Assembly (NCBI GenBank): GCA_020744425.1 | Contig: JAGMUV010000017.1 | Span: forward strand, 620,001-684,000 | Origin: Dactylonectria macrodidyma | Taxonomy: Eukaryota; Ascomycota; Sordariomycetes; Hypocreales; Nectriaceae | DNA length: 64,000 nt | Reading direction: 5' to 3' | Shown: piece by piece, positions 20,586 to 31,294 of the stretch | Numbering within the stretch: position 1 is the stretch's first letter | How the letters are laid out: the number at the start of each line of letters is the position of its first letter | Translations under genes and position numbers: made by a program | Notes under the pieces: model-generated | Database searches by the model: none | Told to the model about the DNA's origin: nothing | The model's input: the letters and a program-made list of their open reading frames with translations, nothing else

Positions 20586-22976
20586 TCATCCCTGCTCGCC
20601 AGCTACTACGTGCTTCTTCACTGCAACAAAGCTGTCGGGGCTGACAGAGATCGAATCAATGCCGGCGTTGACTAGGAACTTGGCGAATGCTGGATGGTCA
20701 CTCGGCGCCTGTCCGCAGAGGCCAATCTTGCTACCCTTCCTGTGGGCCACCGAGATGACCTGTGTGATCATCCACTTGACAGCCTCGTCCTGCTCGTTAA
20801 ATAAGTCGGCTAGCTCGCCAGAGTCGCGATCTACGCCGAGGGTCAATTGCGTCAGGTCATTGGAGCCGATGGAGAATCCATCAAAGAACTCGGTGAAGTT
20901 GGCGGCCAAGATGACATTGGACGGGATCTCGCACATCACATAGACTTGCAGGCCGTTTTTGCCGCGCCTCAGCCCATTTTCGGCCATGACATCCAGGACA
21001 TTCTTAGCCTCGTCAACCGTCCGACAAAAGGGGATCATGACGATGGCGTTAGTGAGGCCTATTTCCTCACGTAGCCGCTTGATGGCGCGGCACTCGAGTG
21101 CAAAACCCTCCCTGTACCGCGGTGAGTAGTAGCGCGAGGCGCCGCGGAAGCCTAACATGGGGTTTTCCTCCTTCGGCTCGAACTCGGCGCCGCCAATGAG
21201 GCCAGCGTACTCGTTTGTCTTGAAGTCGCTCATGCGAATGATGGCCGGCTTGGGATATACCGCGGCGCACAGGGCTGCAAGGCCGTGGGACAGCTTATCG
21301 ACGAAGTAATCGGGCTTGCTATTATATCCGACTGTCAGTTGGGCGATTTGTTGCTTGGCATCCGCATCACCCAGTCGGTCGAAGTGGACGAGTGCCATGG
21401 GATGGACCTGGATAGCGTTGCTGACGACAAACTCCATGCGGGCAAGGCCAATGCCGTCGGCTGGGAGCCGCCACCAGCGGTAGGCGGACGCCGGATTGGA
21501 GAGATTGAGCATGACACTGGTTCGAGCCTGGGTCAGCCCGGAAAGATCCACTGTCTGTGTCGTGATATCGGAGATTCCCTCATACACGAAGCCAGTGTCG
21601 CCTTCGGCACAGGAGACGGTGACATCCTGGCCGCTGTGCAGCACGTAAGTGGCATTACCGCAACCTACTACTGCTGGAAGGCCGAGCTCACGGCTGACGA
21701 TAGCGGCATGCGAGGTGCGTCCGCCATGGTCGGTGATGATGGCTGCGGCCCGCTTCATCAACGGCACCCAGTCCGGGTCAGTTGCTTCTGTCACCAGTAT
21801 CGAGTTGTCAACGAACTTATCGATGTCCTTAGCCGCTCCGATGAGGCAGAGTCGACCCGAGACGGCCATATCGCCGACCGAAAGACCGGTGGCCAGGACA
21901 CGCCCCTTGTTGCCGACCTTGTATGTCTTGAAGATGGCGGCGTCGCGGTGCGAGTGCACAGTTTCCGGCCGAGCCTGGACGATGAATAGCTCGCCCGTGA
22001 TGCCGTCCTTCGCCCATTCCATGTCCATTGGGAAGCCATAGTGCTCTTCAATCGTGCATGCCCAGCGGGCCAGCTGAAGGATTTCCTTGTCGCTGAGCAC
22101 AAAGGCGGCCCGCTCTGCCTTGGAGGTAGGCACATTGCGAGTGGGCATGTGTATATCGCCGTATACCATTTTAATCTCCTTGTCGCCGCACTTCTTCTCC
22201 AGGATCGGGACCAGATTGGTATCGGACAAGAGCGGCTTGAAGACCTGATACTCGTCGGGATTGACGGTTCCCTGCACAATGTTCTCTCCGAGCCCCCACG
22301 CCGCGTTGATGAGCACTACCTTGTCAAATCCGCTTTCGGTGTCAATGGAGAACATAACACCGGAGCCGCCAGTATCGGAGCGAACCATTTGCTGCACCCC
22401 AATCGAGAGTGCTATGCTTGTGTGATCGAATCCCTTGGCCTGGCGATAGCTGATGGCTCGGTTGGTAAAAAGTGAAGCATAGCAGCGTCGGCAGGCATCC
22501 AAAAGGGCGTCTACTCCCGAAATGTTCAAATACGTCTCCTGCTGGCCGGCGAAACTTGCATCGGGCAAGTCCTCCGCCGTCGCGCTGGAGCGTACCGCCA
22601 CGCTCATGTTCTCAACTCGGGCATTGGCTGAAAGCTCACGATAGCCAGCTCCGATGGCGGCTGCTACGTCCTCCGGCCAGGTGCCTCGGAGGAATAGATT
22701 GCGCACGGCATGGCCCGTCTCAGCAAGACTCTGCCTACCAAGCTGCCATTCTGTGACCAGTGCGGCCATCTTGTCGCGGATGCCGTTCGCGTCGACATAG
22801 TACCAATACGCTTGCGAAGTCGTTGCAAACCCAGGTGGTACGGCAATTCCCTTTGGCCTGAGGGCACTGATCATTTCGCCCAGAGAAGAATTCTTTCCAC
22901 CAACCAAGGCAACATCGCTGCGTGCTAGGCTCTCGAATGTACGGACTAGATGTCCAGCGGTTCCAATGTCGTTCAT
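20586..22976 (-). CDS. Phosphoenolpyruvate synthase (pyruvate, water dikinase)
   Basis: Converts pyruvate, ATP and water into PEP, AMP and phosphate, which would let the cell make sugar from lactate or pyruvate without pyruvate carboxylase and PEPCK. A single 796-aa ORF with no intron, the length of bacterial PpsA. Domains in order: ATP-binding region (LVGGKNSSLGEM near residue 25; AVRSSATAEDLPDASFAGQQET near 130; QARPET), the swivelling phosphohistidine domain GGRTSHAAIVSRELGLPAVVG (His about 421), and the C-terminal PEP/pyruvate barrel with GSNDLTQLTLGVDRDS and the catalytic-cysteine motif GLCGQAPSD (Cys about 753). PEP synthases are rare in fungi; bacterial architecture and lack of introns suggest horizontal acquisition. 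It is divergent from the pyruvate decarboxylase gene. Confidence 0.96.
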   Translation of the reverse strand: MNDIGTAGHLVRTFESLARSDVALVGGKNSSLGEMISALRPKGIAVPPGFATTSQAYWYYVDANGIRDKMAALVTEWQLGRQSLAETGHAVRNLFLRGTWPEDVAAAIGAGYRELSANARVENMSVAVRSSATAEDLPDASFAGQQETYLNISGVDALLDACRRCYASLFTNRAISYRQAKGFDHTSIALSIGVQQMVRSDTGGSGVMFSIDTESGFDKVVLINAAWGLGENIVQGTVNPDEYQVFKPLLSDTNLVPILEKKCGDKEIKMVYGDIHMPTRNVPTSKAERAAFVLSDKEILQLARWACTIEEHYGFPMDMEWAKDGITGELFIVQARPETVHSHRDAAIFKTYKVGNKGRVLATGLSVGDMAVSGRLCLIGAAKDIDKFVDNSILVTEATDPDWVPLMKRAAAIITDHGGRTSHAAIVSRELGLPAVVGCGNATYVLHSGQDVTVSCAEGDTGFVYEGISDITTQTVDLSGLTQARTSVMLNLSNPASAYRWWRLPADGIGLARMEFVVSNAIQVHPMALVHFDRLGDADAKQQIAQLTVGYNSKPDYFVDKLSHGLAALCAAVYPKPAIIRMSDFKTNEYAGLIGGAEFEPKEENPMLGFRGASRYYSPRYREGFALECRAIKRLREEIGLTNAIVMIPFCRTVDEAKNVLDVMAENGLRRGKNGLQVYVMCEIPSNVILAANFTEFFDGFSIGSNDLTQLTLGVDRDSGELADLFNEQDEAVKWMITQVISVAHRKGSKIGLCGQAPSDHPAFAKFLVNAGIDSISVSPDSFVAVKKHVVAGEQG

Positions 22977-24186
22977 ATTGTTGATTCTCTCTATGTAAAC
23001 TGATGGTGATGAATCTTACACGTATAGCATCTTGCTCGCGTTACAACCGCAGGTCGATCCTAAAAATACATGGAGCGACGAGAGGGAAGTGCCCACGTGA
23101 AGTCTGAAGGCGTGAGAAATGGAATTACGGATGTGAGGCTTACAGCGGCTTACAGTTTATTTCCGAAACTTAGTCAACTGACACAATTGCCGCACTAGTC
23201 ATTCAACAGAGCGGACAAGTCAGATCATAGGTGTGACATATCTTTAGCCGTCGTGCCTTCTTTGGATCATGCCACTTTTGAGTCCGAGCTGGCCATCCAA
23301 GAGGGCTCGAAGCTCAGCTAACTAAGCTTTGGCTGGTTGTGCCTTGAGGAAGCTCTCAGTGTCAGGTCATGTATCGGACCTGTCCTATCCTCACCAATGA
23401 TATCCAAATCATCACCACGTCATGCCTGCGTAAGTATCATTAACAACCCGTTAATCACATGTTAGTGCCAAGGTGCCCGCGTCATGCCCGCGCAACCTTC
23501 ATCGAAAGCCCATTGATTAAGGTGCTCTCTGTGTTCTGTTCACGAACTTTATCACAATCACAGGTGTGCGTGAATGAGACAATTGAGATGTGAACGAGTG
23601 TTTGAATTGATCCTGCCGAGGCGTCTAGGTTGTTAGATTGACGCATGATTGCAGATAAACGGAGAAACTCTTCCAATAACGATATGTAGCCATGTAGCAA
23701 TAGGTACACTGATGACCCCACTCTAAAAAGAGGGGAGGGGTAAGAAAGATCATCCATCAACTTTGAAGAAGACGAACTATTGTGGTTCAAGTACCGATAC
23801 TACGGCTCAGGGATCCATTCGCTGGCATATCACGTATCCAGCAGCCCCCGTACCTAGGCTAGTTACTTGTGCTGCTACCTCATTCGATTACCATAGTAAT
23901 TTGTGTGGATGCTAGAGGATCCTAGGGAATGCCCATAGGCATGTGTCTAGGCTGTCGGAGATGACTGTCATCAAACGAGGCATGCGAGTAGAGTAATTGA
24001 CTTATCCAGAGCAACACGGTGATTTATCCAATAGTTTGCAGTTAAACGTGTATGATTTTAGGCTGTAAAGGATGAACGATATATTCCACCTTCTCATTCA
24101 GTATCCAAAATGTAGAACCCTATCCAGCACACATCGCCGCCGAACTGCCCAAGTCACAGCCAGCAGCTGTTTTCACATCCCACATC
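22977..24186. promoter_or_regulatory. Divergent promoter region of PEP synthase and pyruvate decarboxylase
   Basis: A 1.2-kb spacer between two divergently transcribed genes of the pyruvate block. No coding motif was found; the short minus-strand ORF at 23482-23790 has no recognisable content. Shared control of both genes is possible but is inferred only from layout. Confidence 0.45.
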
Positions 24187-25881
24187 ATGGCCACTTGCAC
24201 AGTTGGCGATTATCTTGCCGAACGGCTCGCTCAAATCGGGGTTCGCCATCATTTCATCGTCCCGGGCGATTACAACCTCGTTCTCCTCGACAAACTAGAG
24301 GCGCACCCGGCGCTGACCGAGGTTGGCTGCACAAATGAGCTCAACTGCTCGTTAGCCGCCGAAGGCTATGCCCGCGCCAACGGCGTCGGCGTCTGTGTCG
24401 TCACGTACAGTGTAGGCGCCTTCTCGGCCTTCAACGGCGTCGGCAGTGCGTACGCGGAAAATCTCCCCGTTATTATCGTCAGCGGAGCGCCCAACACTAA
24501 CGATGTGGGCCAACGCCTTCTTCACCACACGCTCGGCGACTATGACTTTACCTACCAGCTTGAGATGGCCAAGAAGATCACCTGCTGCGCCGTGGCCATC
24601 CGCGGAGCCGTCCATGCCCCGGAGTTGATCGATCGGGCCATCCGAATGGCACTTTTGAGGCGAAAGCCGGCGTACATCGAAGTGCCGACGAATCTATCCG
24701 GAGAGTCATGTGCCCAGCCTGGTCCCATCAGCGCCCTGGTTGAGCCGACCCCGAGCGATGGGCCGGCGCTGGATGCTGCTGTAGCTAGAGCGTCTGAATA
24801 TATCAGCACCAAGCAGAAGCTCGTCATTCTTGTCGGCCCGAAAGTGCGAAGGGCTGGCGCGGAGCAAGAGCTCCTCCGGCTGGTGGAGGCCATCGGGTGC
24901 GCCGTTGTCCTTCAGCCAGCAGCAAAGGGCTCTTTTCCCGAGGACCACGCGCAGTTCGCAGGCATCTTCTGGGGCCAAGTCAGCACGCTCGCAGCGGACG
25001 TCATCGTCAACTGGGCTGACGTCCTCATATGCGCCGGCACCGCGTTTACAGACTACAGCACGGTCGGCTGGACGGCTTTGCCCAGTGTTCCGCAACTGGT
25101 CGTTGATATGGAGAGCGTGACTTTGACTGATCCAAGTGCCTATTTCAGCCATGTGCGTCTGTGTGATTTCCTGTCCAGACTAGCCGAAGCAGCTAGCTGG
25201 AACGACGGCACGATGGTCGAGTACAATCGACTGCGTCTCGACCCCCCCTTAGGACACCCCTCCCGTGGGCAGGAGATGTTGACTAGAAAGGAGGTCGTTC
25301 GACAGATGCAGCTCCTTCTGACTCCAGAGACGACAGTGTTCGCCGAAACTGGAGATTCGTGGTTTAACGGAATCCAATTATGCCTTCCGTCCGGGGCAGA
25401 GTTTGAGATCGAGATGCAATGGGGCCATATTGGATGGACGATACCTGCTTCGTTTGGTTACGCCCTGGCCAAGCCTGAGAGGAGGACCATCGTGATGATA
25501 GGGGATGGCGCGTTCCAGATGACCGTCCAGGAAGTCTCCCAGATGGTCCGTTACGGCGTGCCTATCATTATGCTTCTAATGAACAATAGGGGCTACACGA
25601 TCGAGGTCGAGATCCACGATGGGCTCTACAACCGTCTTCAAAACTGGAACTATGGGCTCCTCGTCCGCGCATTCAATTCTACTGAGAGCGGAGGGCGTGC
25701 CCTCGGCCTTCAGGCGCATACTGCGGAGCAGTTTTCCGACGCCCTTGATAGGGCAATGGTGCATAAGGATGGGCCAACACTCATCGAGTGCAACATTCAT
25801 CAAGACGACTGCAGCAGAGAGTTGATTACCTGGGGCCATTTTGTTGCCGTGGCTAACGCGCGTGCCCCTGCGAAGGTCTAG
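24187..25881 (+). CDS. Pyruvate decarboxylase, bacterial (Zymomonas-like) type
   Basis: Thiamine-diphosphate and Mg enzyme turning pyruvate into acetaldehyde and CO2 in the cytosol. Single-exon 564-aa protein. Seen: VGDYLAERLAQIGVRHHF and PGDYNLVLLDKL at the N-terminus, catalytic Glu in TNELNC (residue 51), His-His pair at 113-114 (LLHHTLGDYDF), AETGDSWFN, EMQWGHIGW, and the cofactor motif from IGDGAFQ to MNNRGYTIE. It follows the Zymomonas protein almost segment by segment, more closely than yeast Pdc1, so a bacterial origin or an old bacterial-type fungal paralogue is likely. With the ADH gene 6 kb away it would complete ethanol fermentation. Confidence 0.96.
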   Translation: MATCTVGDYLAERLAQIGVRHHFIVPGDYNLVLLDKLEAHPALTEVGCTNELNCSLAAEGYARANGVGVCVVTYSVGAFSAFNGVGSAYAENLPVIIVSGAPNTNDVGQRLLHHTLGDYDFTYQLEMAKKITCCAVAIRGAVHAPELIDRAIRMALLRRKPAYIEVPTNLSGESCAQPGPISALVEPTPSDGPALDAAVARASEYISTKQKLVILVGPKVRRAGAEQELLRLVEAIGCAVVLQPAAKGSFPEDHAQFAGIFWGQVSTLAADVIVNWADVLICAGTAFTDYSTVGWTALPSVPQLVVDMESVTLTDPSAYFSHVRLCDFLSRLAEAASWNDGTMVEYNRLRLDPPLGHPSRGQEMLTRKEVVRQMQLLLTPETTVFAETGDSWFNGIQLCLPSGAEFEIEMQWGHIGWTIPASFGYALAKPERRTIVMIGDGAFQMTVQEVSQMVRYGVPIIMLLMNNRGYTIEVEIHDGLYNRLQNWNYGLLVRAFNSTESGGRALGLQAHTAEQFSDALDRAMVHKDGPTLIECNIHQDDCSRELITWGHFVAVANARAPAKV

Positions 25882-26643
25882 TAGCTTATTCTAGAACAAT
25901 CAAATCAGGTACCTCAAACAAGCTCACGGACTAATCTGATATCATCACTAACCCTCTTCTCAGCTATTGATCTTCCCCTCTGTCTCCCACTGTTCCAAGA
26001 GACTCATTGCAGCTAATGTATCAGTACTGGATTTTGGACGTCTCTTTTTGTTCTTATTGCTTGTCCTCCTTGCCCTTGATGTTAACCTTTGATGTATGTG
26101 CGGGCTTATTCTTCCTTCTATCTCATTTGCGCCCTTTGGGATTCGAGCGTCTTGGTTTGGTACCTGGTGGATCATCTGCCACCAGGGGACCGCCTTTCTT
26201 AATCACCTCGCCTGAAGTTTTGATAGGCATCGATGGCTCTTGTTACACGCGAATGTTAGGAGTTACGTCATTCTAAGTTGTCCCCATCCCCCGGGCGTTT
26301 GATTCGAACATTTGTTGTCTATTGGCAGAGTCTCTGCTGGTGCCTATATACGTCGTAAGAGTGTATGGTATCAAACTGGAATAATAGCGTCCCTGTCCAA
26401 TCAAATCCGAGTCAGAATGGTCGAAGTGGTTCCCGTTGGCGACTCCCATATTACGATGATCTGACATAGTGATTTGACAGTTTTCGTCCGCAGCGGTAAT
26501 CTATACGAATTTCAAAAAAAAAAATATTGAGAGGAGTTCTCGGAAATGTGACAGTGAGATCTGGAAGATTTTGGGAAATGGCTTGTCTTACCTTATGTTA
26601 GGTTGAAAGTGCAAAACCCCGCACGCCTTGAACTCGAAAGACA
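25882..26643. other. Intergenic, no supported gene
   Basis: 3' flank of pyruvate decarboxylase and upstream DNA of the dead DUF6594 gene. An A-run near 26514-26523 and short ORFs only. Confidence 0.4.
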
Positions 26644-27691
26644 ATGAACGATACCACCGAAATGACCTCAAGGCTATCGACAAACGCGCCGTGCTCTTCG
26701 TCAACCAGAACTGTCCCTAATGGAGGTACTTCTCTCCACACAATCCCGGAAGATCCGTTAACCCAGGACGAGGATTTCGGAAGCCATGGAAATATGTTGG
26801 TTACCAAGGGACGCCGAGTTCATCGATACCGAGGATGACTTCTTTATTCTTTGACGCTTTGGCACCCCTAACACCAGGATCGCTCTCGCAATGCAAGATG
26901 AGCTATGCGGCCTTGAGGAGGAACTAGCAAAGCTGGATACCATCTATAGCAGGAGGGACTGCGAGGACCTGAGCAACGGAACTTTCCGCGACGATCAAGT
27001 CGATGATCGGAGGATTCTGGTCGCTAAAATTGCGAAAAGTCTGCGTGAATACAGTGGGCACTCATCTATCGCTCCACATCTACTTTCATTGTACTAATAC
27101 CTTCAGACGAATTTGTGCTTCAGCAATCCACCGAGGAAATATTCACCCGTACCCAATTGCGACATTAGGAGCATCCAGAATTGGCACTACAATTACGACT
27201 ACAAAGCAATAGCGGCAGAGGAACAAAAGTACTTAGACCATGAAGAGGATCTGTTGTGTGTGGTGCAGAGGGATAAGACCACCCTACGCCGTCTGATCGA
27301 TAAGTCGCATTTGGTCCGAACACTTTCCATATGGAAGAACAAGACCAAAACCCCTACAGAAACCGACGCACAGCATGTCCCATATTACTCGGACAAGCGC
27401 ATTGATACATTCGCCTCTGGAATCATTGTCGCTGTTGGGAGTAGGAATGTTAATTACGCTGATCTAGATTCTTCAAGCCATGAAGATACTTCGAATCAAG
27501 CTAGCGGTCATCACGATCTTTGTCTTTGCGTTTTTGCTTCTGCTATCCTTTTCCATGGCTTCCAAGCCTTTTGAGGCTTTAAGTGCTACAGCCGCGTAAG
27601 TCATTTGTATATGCCATTCACTAAACAATGTTAATATGAGTTCATATACGCAGCAGTTTTGATGGTTTTCATCCAGTTTAGTACGGTATGA
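26644..27691 (+). pseudogene. Dead DUF6594-family membrane protein gene
   Basis: The stretch carries the order of this fungal family: an N-terminal Ser/Thr-rich leader, KPWKYVGYQG, EFIDTEDDFFIL, a helical region MQDELCGLEEELAKLDTIYSRRD, NWHYNYDYKAIAAEEQKYLDHEEDLLCVV, YYSDKRIDTFASGIIVAVG, then hydrophobic segments IKLAVITIFVFAFLLLLS and SKPFEALSATAA, and AAVLMVFIQF at the end. The frame changes before KPWKYV and again after YQG, there is a TGA where the family has Arg (FFIL-stop-RFG), and the frame changes once more after the intron near 27055-27108. At least four lesions make a product impossible. Function of the family is unknown. Confidence 0.75.
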
Positions 27692-28156
27692 TTTGTGGTC
27701 ACCCTTCTCAAGGTTTATCTGTTGTTATAGGACACAATATTGTTGATATCTAAAGACGAGATAAGTCTGTTGTCTGTCAGTTTGACGACGGGACTCTGAG
27801 TTCAGCTCACCGATCCATCGAAACGTGGTTGAACTATGCCTCGCCACGCCAGGTAGGGTTTCTGAGTTAAGGCATCAGTCGAACGGAAACACTGCAAGTG
27901 CAACTACGCGATATGAGAGTCGACATGGAGAAGTGGGGGTCCAGTAGTAGACCGATGATAACAAATTCCGCTTAAACATGTGAGTGCTTCCCAACTCCAG
28001 GGCGAGGTTGTCGTTGCCCAAGACCCTGAAGTCCTAGTATTGTGATATAAAGGCTATGGGAATGTATTGGATAAGAGCATCGCCTCATAACTCGCTCTAG
28101 CTAAAAAGTTTCTTCCCTGCTATCATTTTTATCTACCATCATACAGAACAACCCCT
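27692..28156. other. Intergenic, no supported gene
   Basis: Between the DUF6594 relic and the 3' end of the GH28 gene. Nothing recognisable. Confidence 0.45.
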
Positions 28157-29710
28157 CTAATAGTCTCGAACCGGGAAGGGGCTGGCAGATGCTTGTGCAG
28201 TAGTGCACTTATCTGCCAGCGCCGCCTTAGCCTCGGGGCTGTTCACGCTATAACAGTCCGTGCCAATGTCAGAAACACCGTCACAGATGATAATAGGATC
28301 ACCGCCACAGGGGCTCTCGACGTTAAAGTTCTCGAACTTGATGTTCTCGCAAACGGCGTTCGGGTTAGTGCTGCAGGTCAACTTGGCCACAGCACGGCCG
28401 TACTTGCCCGAGGTGTATCCCGTGAAGTTTTGGAAGAGAACGTTGGTAATGTTCATTTGAGAAGGGTATTGTGAGCAGACCGTCGAGTTGATGTTGAAGT
28501 AGCACGAGTCGATGTAGGCTGAGTACTCGTTGTTGGCGTTCCAGAAGTTGCGGAAGGTGACATTGTCGATGAAGCCGTAGCCAACGTCAGGGCCGGCCCA
28601 GGTCTTAAGGCGGGCTCCGTGTTGGCCGTTGAGAAGCCAGACATTCTCGATGACGACGTCCTGAACAAAAGACTTTTCCCCTGAGTACTGACCAAGAGAG
28701 CCGATCGACTCGCCGTGTGTGCCTGGAACGTGTGAGTATAGATATTGCGAGTCCGATATAAAAGATTTGGTTGCTTACCGTTGCAGTACATGGTGTCAAC
28801 GTGGATGTCAGTGGCGTTGCTCTTGGGTGAGAAGCAATCATCACCAATGTTGACCCATGCGCGCTCGACGGTAACGTGCTCGACGTTCAAGGAGTCGAAG
28901 AAGTCGGTGTTCTTGGGGAGAACAGTGGCGTTGTTGGACTCTGCAGTGCAGATAACATCACGGAAAGCAATATCCTTGGCTATTGGAGAGTTAGTACAGG
29001 AGCATTGTGCAAAGAAATTTTCAACTGAAACTTACAGGTGACAATGAATGTAGTCCAGCATGGAGAGTCCTTGAGGTGAATGCCCTCAATTTCCAGGCCA
29101 GTAGCATTCTGGGCGTAGAAGAGAATGGGGCGGAGATACTCGTTATCAGGGTCGAGGATCTCGAGTCCCGAGAACTCATTCCACCAGCGTTGGCCGTTTC
29201 CGTTCAAGACACCCTCACCGTAGAACTTGATGTCCTTGCCGCCCCACTTCCAGAACATGAGGGAGTTCTATACAATTTTTGTTAGCAATGCGTAAGAGAC
29301 GTTCCAGAGAAAGTATTTCTTACCTGAAACGGATGGGCAAAGGCATTCGCCTGCCAAAACTCGGTATCATTGGTGAACTTGATCTCTCCCTCGAGATGGA
29401 TATGAATATCATTCAACCAGGTCAAGTCCAACGGCTTGCCAATCATGTAAGTGTGGCCCTTGGGAAGATAGAGCGTGCCACCGTGATTGGCCTTCTTCAA
29501 ACCCTTGACGAACTCATCGGAGATGTCGTCCAAGTCGTTCTTGGAAGAACGGATGGTGACCTTCTTGCGGTGATGCAGAGTGGGAGCCTTCCAGGGGTGC
29601 TTGTTGCGAAACTCGGCAACGTTTCGAGGCACGCCGGCGGGCAGCTCGACGGCGCTCACGAGAGCCCCGGCGAGGAGAGAAACAAAGGGGATGACGGCTG
29701 AAAACTTCAT
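28157..29710 (-). CDS. GH28 exopolygalacturonase, secreted
   Basis: Removes terminal galacturonic acid from pectin outside the cell. Exons 29710-29324, 29267-29036, 28979-28779 and 28722-28157 give 461 aa; all three introns are exactly 56 bp with GT-AG ends. A signal peptide (MKFSAVIPFVSLLAGALVSA) is followed by the right-handed beta-helix. Catalytic motifs are NTDFFDS, GDDCFSPKSN, THGESIGSLG and RLKTWAG, the NTD / DD / G-HG / RxK set of GH28. The exo-type is suggested by NTDFFDS and the overall segment order. Several NxT/S sites suit glycosylation. A candidate TATA box lies about 108 bp upstream. Confidence 0.94.
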
Positions 29711-29817
29711 GATGATGGATTCAAGCAGCACCTTGGGGAAAGAACTCTGGCAAGTGTTGAGAGTACTGGCCTGGCTGAAGACTGGAAATCCGGACGATGA
29801 ACAGGTGTCTTGGCCTG

Positions 29818-29826
29818 ATTTATAGA
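29818..29826 (-). promoter_or_regulatory. Candidate TATA box for the GH28 gene
   Basis: On the minus strand the sequence reads CTATAAATC about 108-116 bp before the ATG at 29710, a position normal for fungal secreted-enzyme genes. Assigned by motif and distance only. Confidence 0.4.
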
Positions 29827-29833
29827 TGTTCAA

Positions 29834-31294
29834 TACTACCTACGTACACCAACTCGATTTGACCCCTGTGCTAGACCCATGCGATGGTCCATTCACATGT
29901 TCCAGGGTCCGCAGCCCAAAAAACAACCTTCAATTAGGCGGTATGCATTGTGGGGGAATAGCAGGGAGACAAATGACAGGGCAATATTCAGCACCATTGG
30001 GGTGTTGTGTTGACAACTAGTTAAGCGACTACACTGTATTTCATACGGTCAACTAACAGTGAAATTGCTAGGACCATGGCCGATATTACTTGGGGGATCT
30101 TCAAACAGTTGCCCTGCTTGAGTCATCCCATGCACAATTGGGGGGTGATATTTTCCGTCGCGCGCTCAATTTCGCTCCCTCGACAATCCACCTATGAGCA
30201 ACTCGCAGCTTGCATCCTCGTTCAACAGCTAGCTTGAGAGGGGTTTGGTCATTTCCACGCGTTTTCGAGCAGTTGCGATGCGACGTTGATCAAGGTGAGC
30301 TCACAGAAGGGAAAGAAAACTGGAGAATCCGGAAGATCGGCATCTCTGTCGAGGGGCCTTGGCGATGTGATTGACGGAAGCAGAATCCCCGGCCAAGCGG
30401 ACTATCTTCCCCACAGCGGAAGGGTCGAGACCCTCCCCCACAATTGGAGATCCCCCGCATGATGATGATGATGCTCGCTAACGGCTTCCAAGAGGCTGGA
30501 TGTCATCCTAGATGTCACAGTCTTGCGAGTGTTGGTTGCTCTGTGATTCCCCAGAAACGGTTTAGATGCTGTCACCATTGCGTCAGATGGAGAGTTACTG
30601 CATTTATCACTGGCATCAGTCCAGCCTTCATCCAGGTACAATGCCATGAGCAACGCGGGTTCGAGTCACTGGATCTGAAGGGGTTGCAGCGGACATGAGT
30701 GCGGATGAATCCAAGTGCTGCATGTTCAAGAGGGCCTGCAGTTGGAATTACGCGAATTGGAATGAGAGAGGGTGTGAAGGACAACATGACAACCAGGAAA
30801 ACAAGGTGACGCAATGCCAAAATTGCTCATTTAATCCATTACCGTCCATGTGGTTCATCGGTAAATAAGGCATGTTTCATGTGCCTCTCTCATACTTCTC
30901 GTTTACCTCGTTCGCCAATCACCCACGCATACATGTTCGATCTCTACCCACCTAGGAACACCAAAAGATCAGCAGTCTAAAGTAGCAAACCAGACAGAGT
31001 TTATTCCACTATGGCAGAGCCTCAAGTTTCACTTCAGCATTTGGCTACAGAACAACAAAGTACAAGGAGACGATAATATTTTCCATGTGTAATTGTGGTT
31101 AAACTGATGGTTGCTGCTCACAGAAGGCATTCTAGTGAAATTTTCGTGTTGCTCGTATTCCCTAAGTTCTCGCTGGCAATTGACGCTCCGGTTCAAATCT
31201 TAGGCCATGTCAGGAAATTCATTTCGTTTAAATATTCAGAACACAACATGGCCCTGCTTTAACTTAATTATTACTCATTTTTACTCAAGTGGTC
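29834..31294. other. No supported gene
   Basis: About 1.5 kb with only short motif-free ORFs. The first part is the GH28 upstream region; a short ATG/CAT trinucleotide run is at about 30461-30475. Confidence 0.4.

Noticed and set aside
21285..21989. 234-codon plus-strand ORF inside the PEP synthase gene
   Set aside because: Antisense shadow of a GC-rich conserved coding sequence; no motif of its own.
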